Assembly: GCA_013298545.1 (NCBI GenBank)
Contig: JAAFIA010000010.1
Span: 1 to 64,000 of the forward strand
Length of the DNA: 64,000 bases
From: Bacteroidota bacterium
GTDB taxonomy: Bacteria > Bacteroidota > Bacteroidia > Palsa-965
Reading direction: 5' to 3'
A program made the translations under genes and the position numbers. The notes beneath the pieces are model-generated. The model had not been told where the DNA came from and did not search any database. It was given only the letters and a program-made list of their open reading frames with translations. The first letter of the stretch is position 1. Each line of letters starts with the position of its first letter. This document shows positions 33,801 to 43,409 of the stretch, in pieces.

Positions 33801-34411
33801 TTGACTGTTGGGTCGGCCCAGATAACCATCAATGTGGCTCCATCCATATCATTTCCAGCGGTTGGTGGATTCGTCAAAATACCACTAATGTTGTAAGTGC
33901 CATTTCCGGTAATACATGCTGTAACGTCGGCGCGGTAGGTGTGCGAGCCAGCATATCCCCAGCATTTGTCAGGGCCACTACCAACAAGCGTCATTGGAAA
34001 TGGAGTTGAAACTAAATTAGGATTAACAATGGTTGCTGTTTGAGCCATACCTGTACCAGATCCTTCTGTCCAGAGGTAGGCACGTTCAATGGTAGCGCAA
34101 GCCGGAATACCTGTAATAACAAAAGGCGCTGGTTGCAAAACACCATTCAAAGAGCCGCGTCGTCCAAGTCGCTGAGAGGCGGTTGAGAAATTTAGCCCGC
34201 ACTTGGAGAAATTATAGATCTGACCAAGTGTTTGGTTGCCGTTTTGCGGATTTTGTGGCGGTCCACCATTACGTTGGTTATTACTGTTGGCAGGGTAACC
34301 ACAAGCGCCTGGAATACCCGGACAGTTTGTAGTTGTTGCTTGCTGTGCCCATACGATTGATACGGGGAGGAGGAAGGCAAGCAGGAGCGAGAACCGTAAA
34401 GATGATCTCAT
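30818..34411 (-). CDS. SprB-repeat surface adhesin, 1,197 aa
   Basis: ATG 34411 is preferred to the track start (34474), because it gives the signal peptide MRSSLRFSLLLAFLLPVSIVWAQ. The N-terminal region (about 25-350) is shared with the two adhesins downstream: KCGLNFSTASQRLG, AYLWTEGSG, GYAGSHTYRADVTACI and DGATLMVIWADP. Seven SprB repeats follow (about 75 residues each, for example CFGANNGTATVN...YTYAWSTGG and TVTDANGC), then an Ig-like unit and two PKD domains (WAWDFGDGNTS). The C-terminus is a type B T9SS sorting domain ending in LLGRVSIIR. SprB-type proteins are gliding motility adhesins propelled along the cell surface. An AATTCCGGTGT sequence upstream is shared with the next paralogue. 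Confidence 0.9.
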   Translation of the reverse strand: MRSSLRFSLLLAFLLPVSIVWAQQATTTNCPGIPGACGYPANSNNQRNGGPPQNPQNGNQTLGQIYNFSKCGLNFSTASQRLGRRGSLNGVLQPAPFVITGIPACATIERAYLWTEGSGTGMAQTATIVNPNLVSTPFPMTLVGSGPDKCWGYAGSHTYRADVTACITGNGTYNISGILTNPPTAGNDMDGATLMVIWADPTVNYRGTMVIHDGAMVVNGGTTTQTVTGLNVCQTTVNARAFCMVGDIQLNGQTLTMNGTNAPFVWNWWNYVSVATTVNIGQNNANYTLTSGGDCFNLCVIGMYYQTTNCAVCPQASALQLNMSATPATCSVCNGTATVNVVPAGNYNYSWAPSGGNTATASGLCAGTHTVTVTNSCYTMTATVNVPAVGGNITSTAVQNNVLCNGQCNGSLQTTATSGNGPYTYTWSPFVPNITAGPLNNAFNLCTGTYSVTVTDANGCTGQQVITITEPPDLTLTPSTVNESCSSANGNIAVAAAGGSPNYSWVWSANANTGNSNTASNLAAGSYTCTATDANGCIETITVTLTNTPGPTLQVANFTDITCFGANNGTATVNVSSGQAPYTYAWSTGGAAAAETNMPPGTHTLTVTDANGCIATITVTIAEPTQLTTQNTQTDVLCFGGSSGDATVTPSGGTPNYTYFWSNAAVTNSTSNLQAGNYSCVITDANGCTAQANFTITEPPQITLAMSATDENCNQSNGTVGVIASGGSPGYQYVWNPGNLQQQNGSGLPANSYSVVVTDANGCTATDNITVNNLSGVTATLTSSTNPQCFGDCNGSATISASGGNNPVYSYAWSSSANNNPTENNLCAGNYSCVVTDGDGCSTTVNIVILQPAQLVVNVAAQPWPAVCNGGAVPLFALANGGSPNYTYNWMPGNINGNNPSVSPSTTTTYVITATDNNGCTALDSMVVTISPVPVADLLADVTSGCMPLSVNFSDLSAVAAPGNITSWAWDFGDGNTSNQQNPSHTYNLAGPYNVTLTVTTADGCTHTIVMNNYINVFALPTAAFTAGPQPTTILNPIINFTDASINATTWNWTFGDLTNASSTDQNPSFEYPASGCYEVVLTVRSADGCVDMASDSVCIDPDMSLYVPNAFTPNGDGSNDMFFAQGLGIDPDKFEMWIFDRWGNLIFYSDNMNKGWDGKVQGSDVLCQIDTYVWKIKVVDETGKKQALLGRVSIIR

Positions 34412-34432
34412 ACCAATATGTATTATGTGTGA

Positions 34433-34443
34433 AATTCCGGTGT
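34433..34443 (-). promoter_or_regulatory. shared upstream 11-mer (AATTCCGGTGT)
   Basis: The sequence AATTCCGGTGT (plus-strand reading) lies 22 bp before ATG 34411, and recurs 30 bp before ATG 40693 of the larger paralogue. A TACATTTC box (near 34461-34468) is close to the -7 pattern. The shared site could be regulatory, or residual homology of the duplication. Confidence 0.35.
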
Positions 34444-34566
34444 GTGTGGTAATTCTTTCCGAAATGTATAACAATTTTACAGAGAACCAAATTTTTTTCA
34501 GAAAAAATATGGAATTGTGTTTTTTTTGGCCCGTATCTGGTTTCGATGTTAAAACATCAATAATAG

Positions 34567-34602
34567 AAAAGCGGCAAATCCATTTTTGAATTTGCCGCTT
34601 TT
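34567..34602 (-). terminator. terminator of the 2,024-aa adhesin gene
   Basis: AAAAGCGGCAAAT (34567-34579) and ATTTGCCGCTTTT (34590-34602) form a perfect 13-bp stem with a 10-nt loop and an A/T flank. It lies 17 bp past the stop codon on the minus strand. Confidence 0.88.
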
Positions 34603-34618
34603 CGGAATAAATCGAAAT

Positions 34619-37600
34619 TTATTTGACGATGCTTACACGTCCCAATAGGTTGTGTTTTTTACCCATTAAGTCCACAGCTTTGATTTTCCAAACATAGGTA
34701 TCAATTTGGCAGACTTCATCTGAGCCTTGAACCTTACCATTCCATCCTTTGTTCAGATCATCCGTATAGAAAATCATGTTGCCCCAGCGGTCGAAAATCC
34801 ACATCTCAAACTGATTTGGATCGATACCAATACCTTGTGGAATGAATATCTCATTAGATTCATCTCCATTCGGCGAAAACGCATTGGGCACATACAACGT
34901 AACATCAGGATCAATGCAAATGAGTTCGCTTGTTGTATCAATACAACCATCAGCAGATGTTACTGTTAAAAGGGCCTGATAGCATTCTGGATTTGAATAC
35001 GTGAAAACAGGATTCTGATCGCTAGAAGACGAACCTGCAATATCGCCAAAACTCCACGACCAAGCAACCGCACCGATAGATTGGTCGGTAAAGGTAATCG
35101 TCGGATTTAATTCTGTTACAGGTTGCGGTCCAGCAATAAATGCCGCAATTGGATTGCTAAACACATTGATGTAATTGTTCATCACAATGGTGTGCGTACA
35201 ACCATCAGCAGTTGTTACCGTTAATGTAATGGTATATGGCCCAGGGTTCGTGTAGGTATGCGACGGATTTTGCTGATTGCTCGTGTTACCATCGCCAAAA
35301 TCCCAGAACCACGAAGTAATCACACCGGGCGACGCAACCGTCGATACATCCGAGAAGTTTACGGTTAATGGTGAGCACCCCGATGTTACATCAGAACTGA
35401 TTGTCGCTACTGGGGTTGGATTGATGGTGATGACCATGCTGTCCAACGAACTACATCCATTGGCATCGGTAGCCGTAATAACATACGTTGTTGTTTGGGT
35501 TGGAGAGACTGACGGATTGTTTCCATTCACATTTCCAGGCGCCCATACATACGAATAGTTTGGAGTACCGCCATTGGCCAATGCAAATAATTGGGTCGAA
35601 GCGCCTACACAAATTGATGGCCAAGGTTGAGCGGCAACATTGACAACCAGTTGTGACGGTTGAAGGATAACAACATTCGATGTGGCTGTACACCCATCGC
35701 CATCGGTAACAACACAACTGTAATTACCAACGCACAACCCGTTTTCGGTTGCGGCATTTCCACCCGAAGACCAGACATAAGAATAAGTTGGGTTATTTCC
35801 ACCACTCGCCAAAACGGTTGCCGAGCCATTGCAATCGCCAAAGCACGTTGCATTGCTAGAGCTTACAATCGCCAGATTGACTCCAGATAAATTCGCTACG
35901 GTAACACTGTCGGTTGCCGTACATCCATTGGCATCTGTTACGGTTACAGCATAAGTATTTGCTGGTAGGCCAGATCCGTTTTGTTGTGCTAGATTGCCCG
36001 GCTGCCACAGGTATTGATAATTGGGGTTTCCGCCTGATGCAATAACACCTACCGTTCCATTCGATTGTCCGCAATTTTCATCTGTCGAACTCATGGCAAG
36101 TGTCATGCCTGGTGGTTCTGTAATGACATACGTTAGTGTTGTCGTACATCCGTTGGCATCTGAAACCACGCAAGAATAATTTCCTGCGATAAGATTCGAC
36201 TCTGTACTACCAACGCCATTTGTGTTCCAGAGGTAGGTGTAATTGGGTGTGCCACCTGCCGCTGTTGCTGTCGCAGATCCCGTATTTGCACCAAAACACA
36301 TTACATCAACCTGCGACGCGGTAGCCGTCAATACTGGCGGTTCGGTAATGGTGTAGGTTGACGTTGCTGTACATCCATTCGCGTCTGTAACCACACACGA
36401 ATAATTTCCTGCAACAAGATTGGATTCTGTACTTCCAACGCCGTTTGTATTCCAGAGGTAAGAATAGTTGGGCGTTCCTCCAGAAGGCGTAATGGTGGCT
36501 GATCCTGTGGTATTTCCAAAACACAATACGTCAACTTGCGAACTGGCAGCCGTTAACTGCGTTGGCTCTGTTATGGTTACTACGGCTGTGTCAGAACAAC
36601 TGTTTGCATCTGTTACGGTAACCGTGTATTGTCCTTGTGTCAAATTATTTTCAGTAGCCGCATTGCCACCCGATGACCAAACATAGGTGTATGGGCCTGA
36701 ACCTCCAACTACATTCACGGTTGCCGATCCGTCATTTCCGCCGAAACAAGAAACGTTTGTCGAACTAGCCATCTGAGCCGTTGGAGAACCCGCATTGGTT
36801 AAAGTTACCGTAATTGTTAGCGAACAGCCATTTTGGTCTGTAGCTGTACAGGTATATGATCCTGCAAGAAGATTACTTACAGTTGCTGTGTTTCCAATAT
36901 TGGGATTCCACGTCCACACGAAGCCCGGAGAACCGCCACCCGGCGTTACGGTAATGCTTCCATTCGCATTGCCACACGTTGTGTTGACAACTGCTGGAGT
37001 TAAGGTAATTGCTGGTGGTTGGGTAATATTGAATGACTGTGTTGTTGTACATCCATTGGCATCCGTAATTGTGCAGCTATATTGTCCGATGATTAGGTTT
37101 GAAGCCGTTGCACTATTTCCGCCCGATGGTTGCCAGTTATATTGATAAGCTCCAACACCACCACTTGCAACAACACTCGCAGAACCTGTATTACCACCAA
37201 AGCAAGCAACATTTATTGAACTTGACGTTGCCGTCAATTGCGGAGGTTGTGTGATGGTAATCGTTTGTTGTACCGAACACCCTTGTGCATCTGTTGCGGT
37301 GCAAGTATAAGACCCAGCCACAAGATTCGATGCGGTGTTCGTATTACTCACATTCGGATTCCAGACATACGTTACGTTACCATTGTTTCCAGTAACTGTA
37401 ACTGTTGCCGATCCTGTTCCACCGAAACAGAGAATATTGGTTACGGCATTGGTCGCCGCAATGGCCGAAGAAGGCGAAACCGTTGCCGTTACTAAAGCCG
37501 TACAACCATTTGCATCTGTAACTTGAATGTTGTAATTGCCCGGTGCAAGGTTGGTTGCTGTATTGGTCGCACTCACATTTGGATTCCACGTGTAAGTATA

Positions 37601-40600
37601 GTTTGGCGATCCACCACCAGCTGTAACGGTAATCGAACCATTGTTGTTGCCGCAGGTTGCCGCAACGGCAAGTGCAGAAGCCGTAAGCGCAGGTGGTTGT
37701 GTGATGGTGAACGAACGTGTTGCTGTACAACCATTGATGTCTGTAATGGTACAGGTATAAGTTCCTGCACATAAGTTAGAAGCAGTAGCCGCATTACCAC
37801 CGCTCGGCGCCCACGCATACGTGTAGCCCGGCGATCCGCCCGATGGATTGACTGTAGCCGATCCTGTGCATTGACCATTACAAAGAACGTTCACTTGCGA
37901 CCCAGTTGATGTTAATTGCGGAGGTTGTGTGATGGTAATCGTTTGTTGTACTGAACACCCTTGTGCATCTGTTGCAGTGCAAGTATAAGACCCAGCCACA
38001 AGATTCGATGCGGTGTTCGTATTACTCACATTCGGATTCCAGACATACGTTACGTTACCATTGTTTCCGGTAACGGTAACCGTTGCCGATCCTGTTCCAC
38101 CGAAACAGAGAATATTGGTTACGGCATTGGTCGCTGCAATGGCCGAAGAAGGCGAAACCGTTGCCGTTACTAAAGCCGTACAACCATTTGCATCCGTAAC
38201 TTGAATGCTGTAATTGCCCGGTGCAAGGTTGGTTGCTGTATTGGTCGCACTCACATTTGGATTCCACGTGTAAGTATAGTTTGGCGATCCACCACCAGCT
38301 GTAACGGTAATCGAACCATTGTTGTTGCCGCAGGTTGCCGCAACGGCAAGCGCAGAAGCTGTAAGCGCAGGTGGTTGTGTGATGGTGAACGAACGTGTTG
38401 CTGTACAACCATTCGCATCTGTTATGGTACAGGTATAAGTTCCCGCACATAAGTTAGAAGCAGTAGCCGCATTACCACCGCTCGGCGCCCACGCATACGT
38501 GTAGCCCGGCGATCCACCCGATGGATTGACTGTAGCCGATCCTGTGCATTGTCCATTACAAAGAACGTTCACTTGCGATCCGGTTGAGGTTATTGCAGTT
38601 GGTTGTGTGATGGCAAATGTGCGTGTTGTGGTACATCCATTGGCATCGGTAACGGTACAGGTGTAGTTTCCTGCACAGAGGTTAGAGGCCGTTGCGGCAT
38701 TACCACCACTTGGTGCCCAAGCGTAAGTATAACCTGGTGATCCTCCTGATGGATTTACCGTGGCTGAGCCAATACATTGGCCATTGCAAACAAGATTGAC
38801 TTGCGATCCCGTTGTTGTTAACGCAGGTGGTTGTGTAATCGTAAACGTGCGTGTTGCCGTACATCCGTTTGCATCTGTAACGGTACACGTATATGTTCCT
38901 GCACAAAGATTTGAAGCTGTTGCGGCATTACCACCACTTGGTGCCCAAGCGTATGTATAGCCCGGCGAACCGCCTGATGGGTTGACTGTTGCGGAACCCG
39001 TACAGAATCCATTACACAACACGTTTACTTGCGATCCAGTTGTTGTTAGTGCGGTTGGTTGTGTGATGGTAAATGAACGCGTTGTCGTACACCCATTCGC
39101 ATCAGTTATGGTACACGTATAAGTTCCCGCACATCGATTTGATGCTGTCGCCGTATTACCACCACTTGGAGCCCAAGAATAGGTATATCCCGGCGATCCT
39201 CCGGCTGCTACAACCGTTGCCGATCCGGTACATTGTCCATTACACAAGATATTCACTTGCGATCCGGTCGATGTTAAGAGTGGCGGTTGTGTTATCGTAA
39301 CGGTTCGCGTCCCTGTACAGCCATTTGCATCTGTTACCGTTACCGTATAGGTACCTGCACAGAGGTTACTTGCGGTATTTGTTGCTCCAACCGTATTGTT
39401 TGGAACGTTTGGCGACCATGTGTACGTATATGGCCCATTACCACCAACAACAGTAGATGTTGCCGTACCGTTGCATTGGCCGTTACATAAAACGCTGGTT
39501 TGCGATCCATTTAATGTTAAGCCGCCACCCGTACTGGCAACGGTAACTGTTGCCGTTGCAGTTTGACAAGCACTTGTAACGGTAACCGTATAAGTTCCTG
39601 GACATAGGTTTGTGGCTGTTGCCGCATTTCCGCCACTTGGAGACCATGAATAGGTATAAGCTCCAGCAGGCACAACGTTAACGGTTGCTGTTCCATTGCA
39701 ATTAGAACAAGTAGCTGCCGTTGAACTCATATTGAGCGTTAAGGATGAAGGGGCAGGACAAACGGCGCATGTTGTTGTCCTATAATACATACCTATGACG
39801 CAGAGGTTGTAACAATCCCCCCCCGAATTGACTGTATAGGCTGATGTGGCCTGACCATTGACAAGCGTTGTTGGTACTGAAACATAATTCCACCAATTCC
39901 ACGCAAAAGGTGCATTTGTACCGTTCATCGTGAGCGAGTTTACGGCAAACTGAATATCACCAAGCATACAAAAAGCCGTTGCTGTATTGGTATTGGCACA
40001 AACCACAGGAGCATAGTTTACATTTTGCGTAGTAACACCACCATTGATAACAACCGCGCCATCATGAATGACCATTGTACCACGATAGTTAACCGTTGGA
40101 TCTGACCAAATAACCATCAGCGTTGCGCCATCCATATCGTTGCCGGAATTTGGAGGGCTTGTCAATAAACCACTGATGTTGTATGTACCATTGCCCGAAA
40201 TACAAGAAGTAACGTCAGCACGATAGGTGTACGAACCTCCATATCCCCAACATTTATCAGGGCCTTGACCAACAATTGTCATTGGGTAGTTAAATGTAGC
40301 AGCGGCAGGATTCACAATTGTGGCTGTTTGCGCTGCACCGTTTCCTGAACCTTCGGCCCATAAATAAGCTCGTTCAATTGTTGCGCAAATAGGAATACCG
40401 GCAATAGGAAATGGCGCTGGCTGAGGCACACCAATTGGATTGAACCGTTGCCCTAAACGCTGCGATGCAGTTGTAAAGTCAAGACCGCATTTAGAAAAGT
40501 TGTAAATCTGACCCAACGTGCCGTTTCCGTTTTGCGGATTTTGTGGCGGAGCATTTCGTTGTGTGCTCACACTCGGGTAGCCACATGCACCCGGGACACC

Positions 40601-40693
40601 CGGACAGCTCGTTGTTGCAGGTTGTTGTGCCCATACAAGCTGGCAGATAAAAATGAAAAATAGGGCAACGGAAGAACGTAGCGTTGTTCTCAT
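34619..40693 (-). CDS. giant SprB-repeat surface adhesin, 2,024 aa
   Basis: ATG 40693 gives the signal peptide MRTTLRSSVALFFIFICQLVWAQ and is preferred over the track start (40771). The N-terminal 330 residues match the other two adhesins (KCGLDFTTASQRLG, AYLWAEGSGNG, DMDGATLMVIWSDP). Then come about 18 SprB repeats of roughly 75 residues, most with CNGQCTGSATV, GYTYAWAPSGG, NLCAGTYTCT and TDANGC; others have CGNNNGSITV or CFGGTGSATV. After an Ig-like unit there are two PKD domains and a type B T9SS domain (NGDESNEIF, FDRWGNMIFY, LLGRVSIVK). A 226-residue segment is duplicated almost exactly, so repeat number is probably variable. It should be a T9SS-secreted gliding or adhesion filament. Confidence 0.92.
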   Translation of the reverse strand: MRTTLRSSVALFFIFICQLVWAQQPATTSCPGVPGACGYPSVSTQRNAPPQNPQNGNGTLGQIYNFSKCGLDFTTASQRLGQRFNPIGVPQPAPFPIAGIPICATIERAYLWAEGSGNGAAQTATIVNPAAATFNYPMTIVGQGPDKCWGYGGSYTYRADVTSCISGNGTYNISGLLTSPPNSGNDMDGATLMVIWSDPTVNYRGTMVIHDGAVVINGGVTTQNVNYAPVVCANTNTATAFCMLGDIQFAVNSLTMNGTNAPFAWNWWNYVSVPTTLVNGQATSAYTVNSGGDCYNLCVIGMYYRTTTCAVCPAPSSLTLNMSSTAATCSNCNGTATVNVVPAGAYTYSWSPSGGNAATATNLCPGTYTVTVTSACQTATATVTVASTGGGLTLNGSQTSVLCNGQCNGTATSTVVGGNGPYTYTWSPNVPNNTVGATNTASNLCAGTYTVTVTDANGCTGTRTVTITQPPLLTSTGSQVNILCNGQCTGSATVVAAGGSPGYTYSWAPSGGNTATASNRCAGTYTCTITDANGCTTTRSFTITQPTALTTTGSQVNVLCNGFCTGSATVNPSGGSPGYTYAWAPSGGNAATASNLCAGTYTCTVTDANGCTATRTFTITQPPALTTTGSQVNLVCNGQCIGSATVNPSGGSPGYTYAWAPSGGNAATASNLCAGNYTCTVTDANGCTTTRTFAITQPTAITSTGSQVNVLCNGQCTGSATVNPSGGSPGYTYAWAPSGGNAATASNLCAGTYTCTITDANGCTATRSFTITQPPALTASALAVAATCGNNNGSITVTAGGGSPNYTYTWNPNVSATNTATNLAPGNYSIQVTDANGCTALVTATVSPSSAIAATNAVTNILCFGGTGSATVTVTGNNGNVTYVWNPNVSNTNTASNLVAGSYTCTATDAQGCSVQQTITITQPPQLTSTGSQVNVLCNGQCTGSATVNPSGGSPGYTYAWAPSGGNAATASNLCAGTYTCTITDINGCTATRSFTITQPPALTASALAVAATCGNNNGSITVTAGGGSPNYTYTWNPNVSATNTATNLAPGNYNIQVTDANGCTALVTATVSPSSAIAATNAVTNILCFGGTGSATVTVTGNNGNVTYVWNPNVSNTNTASNLVAGSYTCTATDAQGCSVQQTITITQPPQLTATSSSINVACFGGNTGSASVVASGGVGAYQYNWQPSGGNSATASNLIIGQYSCTITDANGCTTTQSFNITQPPAITLTPAVVNTTCGNANGSITVTPGGGSPGFVWTWNPNIGNTATVSNLLAGSYTCTATDQNGCSLTITVTLTNAGSPTAQMASSTNVSCFGGNDGSATVNVVGGSGPYTYVWSSGGNAATENNLTQGQYTVTVTDANSCSDTAVVTITEPTQLTAASSQVDVLCFGNTTGSATITPSGGTPNYSYLWNTNGVGSTESNLVAGNYSCVVTDANGCTATSTYTITEPPVLTATASQVDVMCFGANTGSATATAAGGTPNYTYLWNTNGVGSTESNLIAGNYSCVVSDANGCTTTLTYVITEPPGMTLAMSSTDENCGQSNGTVGVIASGGNPNYQYLWQPGNLAQQNGSGLPANTYAVTVTDANGCTATDSVTVANLSGVNLAIVSSSNATCFGDCNGSATVLASGGNNPTYSYVWSSGGNAATENGLCVGNYSCVVTDGDGCTATSNVVILQPSQLVVNVAAQPWPSICVGASTQLFALANGGTPNYSYVWAPGNVNGNNPSVSPTQTTTYVITATDANGCSSLDSMVITINPTPVATISSDVTSGCSPLTVNFSDVSTVASPGVITSWFWDFGDGNTSNQQNPSHTYTNPGPYTITLTVTTADGCTHTIVMNNYINVFSNPIAAFIAGPQPVTELNPTITFTDQSIGAVAWSWSFGDIAGSSSSDQNPVFTYSNPECYQALLTVTSADGCIDTTSELICIDPDVTLYVPNAFSPNGDESNEIFIPQGIGIDPNQFEMWIFDRWGNMIFYTDDLNKGWNGKVQGSDEVCQIDTYVWKIKAVDLMGKKHNLLGRVSIVK
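37239..38594. repeat. near-identical 678-bp tandem duplication
   Basis: Two adjacent copies (about 37239-37916 and 37917-38594) of a 678-bp unit encode three SprB repeats (226 residues). Identical anchor segments lie exactly 678 bp apart, and only a few scattered bases differ. Both copies remain in frame. Such a unit can expand or contract by recombination. Confidence 0.85.
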
Positions 40694-40722
40694 AAGCAAG
40701 ATAATAAAACAGGGCGTTTTTG

Positions 40723-40733
40723 AATTCCGGTGT
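40723..40733 (-). promoter_or_regulatory. shared upstream 11-mer (AATTCCGGTGT)
   Basis: Second copy of the AATTCCGGTGT motif, 30 bp upstream of ATG 40693. It is followed at 40740-40749 by a TACTTTTC-like box. Confidence 0.35.
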
Positions 40734-40907
40734 TGGTGAACGAAAAGTAGAAAAAAAACGGAAACGACCAAATTTTTTTACCGAAAATGTGAAGCGTAGT
40801 TGATAACTATACCACAGGCATGCTTTCAAATCCGCATGTGTTCGCTATTTCCAGCGACGTATGTTTACTGTGCGTTTTATACCACAAATCAGATGAGTCT
40901 AAATATT

Positions 40908-40940
40908 ACAAAAAAACACGCCCGAAGCGTGTTTTTTTGT
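40908..40940 (-). terminator. terminator of the 807-aa adhesin gene
   Basis: A perfect 14-bp stem (ACAAAAAAACACGC with GCGTGTTTTTTTGT) and a 5-nt loop, with T residues in both directions. It lies 22 bp past the stop of the 807-aa gene on the minus strand. Confidence 0.9.
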
Positions 40941-40961
40941 AATCGAAAAATAAGCGTTTTT

Positions 40962-43385
40962 TTACTTCACGATATTGACATGACCGCGGAATTTCAAGCG
41001 TTTGCCCGTATATAGCTCAGAGCAAGAAACAACATACACATACGTGTCAATCTGTGCAATGTCTTTTCCTCCGTTGGCGCGGCCATCCCAACCTTTATTG
41101 ATGTCGTTCGATTGGAAAATTAAATTGCCCCACCGATCAAAAATCATCATCTGGAAATCGGTTACATAATTGCCGTAAGCAAAGAAGAAATCGTTTTTGC
41201 CATCGCCATTAGGCGTAAATGTATTTGGAATATAAATCGTTGTGTATGGAACAACAATGACATCGCCCCATGCCGTATCGGCGCATCCATATTGATTGAT
41301 GACCACCTGCATCACACTATACATGCCCGTATCTCCATAAGTATGCGAAATATCATTGCAAGTTGGATCAACGATCAATTGCGAACCATCGCCCAAATCC
41401 CAGATGCATGTGTCGCCACCAAGACTTTGATTGTCAAATAAAATATTCGCTTCAATCAATGTAGCGGGTTGCGGCGACGTAATGTTAAATCCAGCAATTG
41501 GATATGGATATACATTGATGTAATTGTTCGTTGTCGTTGTATTGATACAACCATTCACATCTGTAACGGTTAATTGCACATTGTATGTTCCTGGCAACTG
41601 ATAGCAATGGTTGATGTTACATCCGTTGCCAACACCATCACCAAAATCCCACACACAATTGACAGCCGCTGGAACCGAATTGCTCGTAAAGTTGACACAA
41701 ACAGGAGCACATCCTTCTAAGTTATCGCCCGTAAACGAAATCGTTGGAAGTTGATTGACGGTTACTGTAAATGTTGCCGTGTCTTGAGGCGTTCCGCATT
41801 GGTCGCCAAGAATAACGGTGTACGTTGTTGTTACAACAGGAGCAACGGTATTGGTTTGCGTATTGATGTTGCCCGGCATCCAATTGAATGTATAAGGCGG
41901 CCCACTGCCTCCGGCAGGATTTGCCGTTAGGGTTGTATTGCTACCCACACAAATCGTATTGTTTCCCGTAACGTTTACGGCTAAAGGAATCAGTTGCGGT
42001 TCTGTAATGGTAAACGTAAAGCTATTCGAACAGCCAAAAGCATCTGTTACAACAACCTCGTATTGCCCTGCCGATAAATTGCTCGCTGTATTGGTTGCAC
42101 TTACATTCGGTGTCCAAACGTATGTATAAGGCGCATTGCCACTTGTTGGTGTAACTGTTGCAGAACCATTGGTTCCTCCATTGCAAGTAACGTTTGTTGA
42201 CGCTGTGGTTAATGTAACAGTTCCGTTTGCTAAAACAATAACCGTATCGGTAGTGGTACAACCCGTTGATGAATCAATTACCGTAACAATGTATTGTCCT
42301 GGTCCCACGTTGGTGGCTGTTTGGCCAACTTGTGGTGGAACCGTATTCCATGTATAACCAAAAGGACCAGCACCGCCATTTGGTGTTGCCGTAGCCGAAC
42401 CATTGTTGGCCGAGCAAGAACTTGGTACTTGCGTCATATTCAGCGTAAATGGATTCGCACAACAGGTCTGGCAATTCGATTGAAAATAAATTCCCGCAAC
42501 GGTAATGTTGTAACAATCACCCATCGCATTTACATCAAAATAAGAGGTGTTTTGGCCCGGAGTTACAACCGTTGGGTTATCTACCCAATTCCACCAGTCT
42601 TCAACCGGAATGAGATAAGGTGCATTGTTGTTTAAAACAAGTGGCGTAGCCAAACCTTGCAAATCGCCAATACCCATGAAGGCGCGCGAATTGCTCACAA
42701 CACCCGCGCAAGCCGTAAAACCATTGAGTGTAATGGAATTGAAATTCCCGATACCTACAAAACATCCATCCCAAATCACAATATCGCCTTGGAACGTTGC
42801 TGTTGGATCATCCCAGATGACCATGATCGTAGCACCATCCATGTCGTTTGTTCCACCAGAAGAAACACTTGTAGGTAAACCATCAACGATGTAATTGCCA
42901 TTGCCGAGGATGATACTAGTAATATCTGCACGGTACGAATGCGTCCCCTGATATCCCCAACATTTATCGGCATCGCTACCAATTAAGGTCATGTTGTAAT
43001 TCTGAGCAAGTGGTGCGGGATTGGTTACCGTTGCTGTAATGGGCGCACCATTACCAGAACCTTCGCACCACAAAAATGCTTTTACAATATTTGCCGTTGC
43101 TGGAATTCCGGCAACGGTAAATGTTGCTGGCTGCGGAACACCCGGTGGGAACACCCGCTGCCCTAATTTTTGAGAAACCGTAGTATAATTCAATCCGCAC
43201 GAACTGAATTGATAAACAGGTCCAAGGGTTGCACTACCGTCTTGCGGTGTTTGCGGATCGCCGGAGCGCATCGACGATTGCTGTGCCATCGGATTTTGGC
43301 CCACGACTGGGGTCGAGCCATTTTGTGCTTGTGCTACTAACATAGCACACGACAGCATTCCGGTTAGGATGTATCTTTTAATCAT
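40962..43385 (-). CDS. SprB-family surface adhesin, 807 aa
   Basis: ATG 43385 gives the signal peptide MIKRYILTGMLSCAMLVAQAQ and fits the promoter at 43410-43439; the track start at 43439 lies in the -33 box. The protein shares the N-terminal domain of the other two adhesins in a more diverged form (SCGLNYTTVSQKLGQR, AFLWCEGSGNG, GTNDMDGATIMVIWDDP). It has only two or three SprB-type repeats (CSANNGSATATPNGG, CNGGTNGSATVTPTSG), two PKD domains (CVWDFGDGVGN, CIWDLGDGSQ) and a type B T9SS sorting domain (NGDGKNDFFFAYG, FDRWGNLIFQSN, FRGHVNIVK). It looks like the shortest member of the family. Confidence 0.9.
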   Translation of the reverse strand: MIKRYILTGMLSCAMLVAQAQNGSTPVVGQNPMAQQSSMRSGDPQTPQDGSATLGPVYQFSSCGLNYTTVSQKLGQRVFPPGVPQPATFTVAGIPATANIVKAFLWCEGSGNGAPITATVTNPAPLAQNYNMTLIGSDADKCWGYQGTHSYRADITSIILGNGNYIVDGLPTSVSSGGTNDMDGATIMVIWDDPTATFQGDIVIWDGCFVGIGNFNSITLNGFTACAGVVSNSRAFMGIGDLQGLATPLVLNNNAPYLIPVEDWWNWVDNPTVVTPGQNTSYFDVNAMGDCYNITVAGIYFQSNCQTCCANPFTLNMTQVPSSCSANNGSATATPNGGAGPFGYTWNTVPPQVGQTATNVGPGQYIVTVIDSSTGCTTTDTVIVLANGTVTLTTASTNVTCNGGTNGSATVTPTSGNAPYTYVWTPNVSATNTASNLSAGQYEVVVTDAFGCSNSFTFTITEPQLIPLAVNVTGNNTICVGSNTTLTANPAGGSGPPYTFNWMPGNINTQTNTVAPVVTTTYTVILGDQCGTPQDTATFTVTVNQLPTISFTGDNLEGCAPVCVNFTSNSVPAAVNCVWDFGDGVGNGCNINHCYQLPGTYNVQLTVTDVNGCINTTTTNNYINVYPYPIAGFNITSPQPATLIEANILFDNQSLGGDTCIWDLGDGSQLIVDPTCNDISHTYGDTGMYSVMQVVINQYGCADTAWGDVIVVPYTTIYIPNTFTPNGDGKNDFFFAYGNYVTDFQMMIFDRWGNLIFQSNDINKGWDGRANGGKDIAQIDTYVYVVSCSELYTGKRLKFRGHVNIVK

Positions 43386-43409
43386 GAGGTAAGATGTATT
43401 TGCCGCTAA

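Noticed and set aside
34619-40693. Many plus- and minus-strand ORFs inside the adhesin genes
   Set aside because: They are shadows of the repetitive coding sequence (for example 37335-37526 and 38013-38204 are identical because of the duplication).
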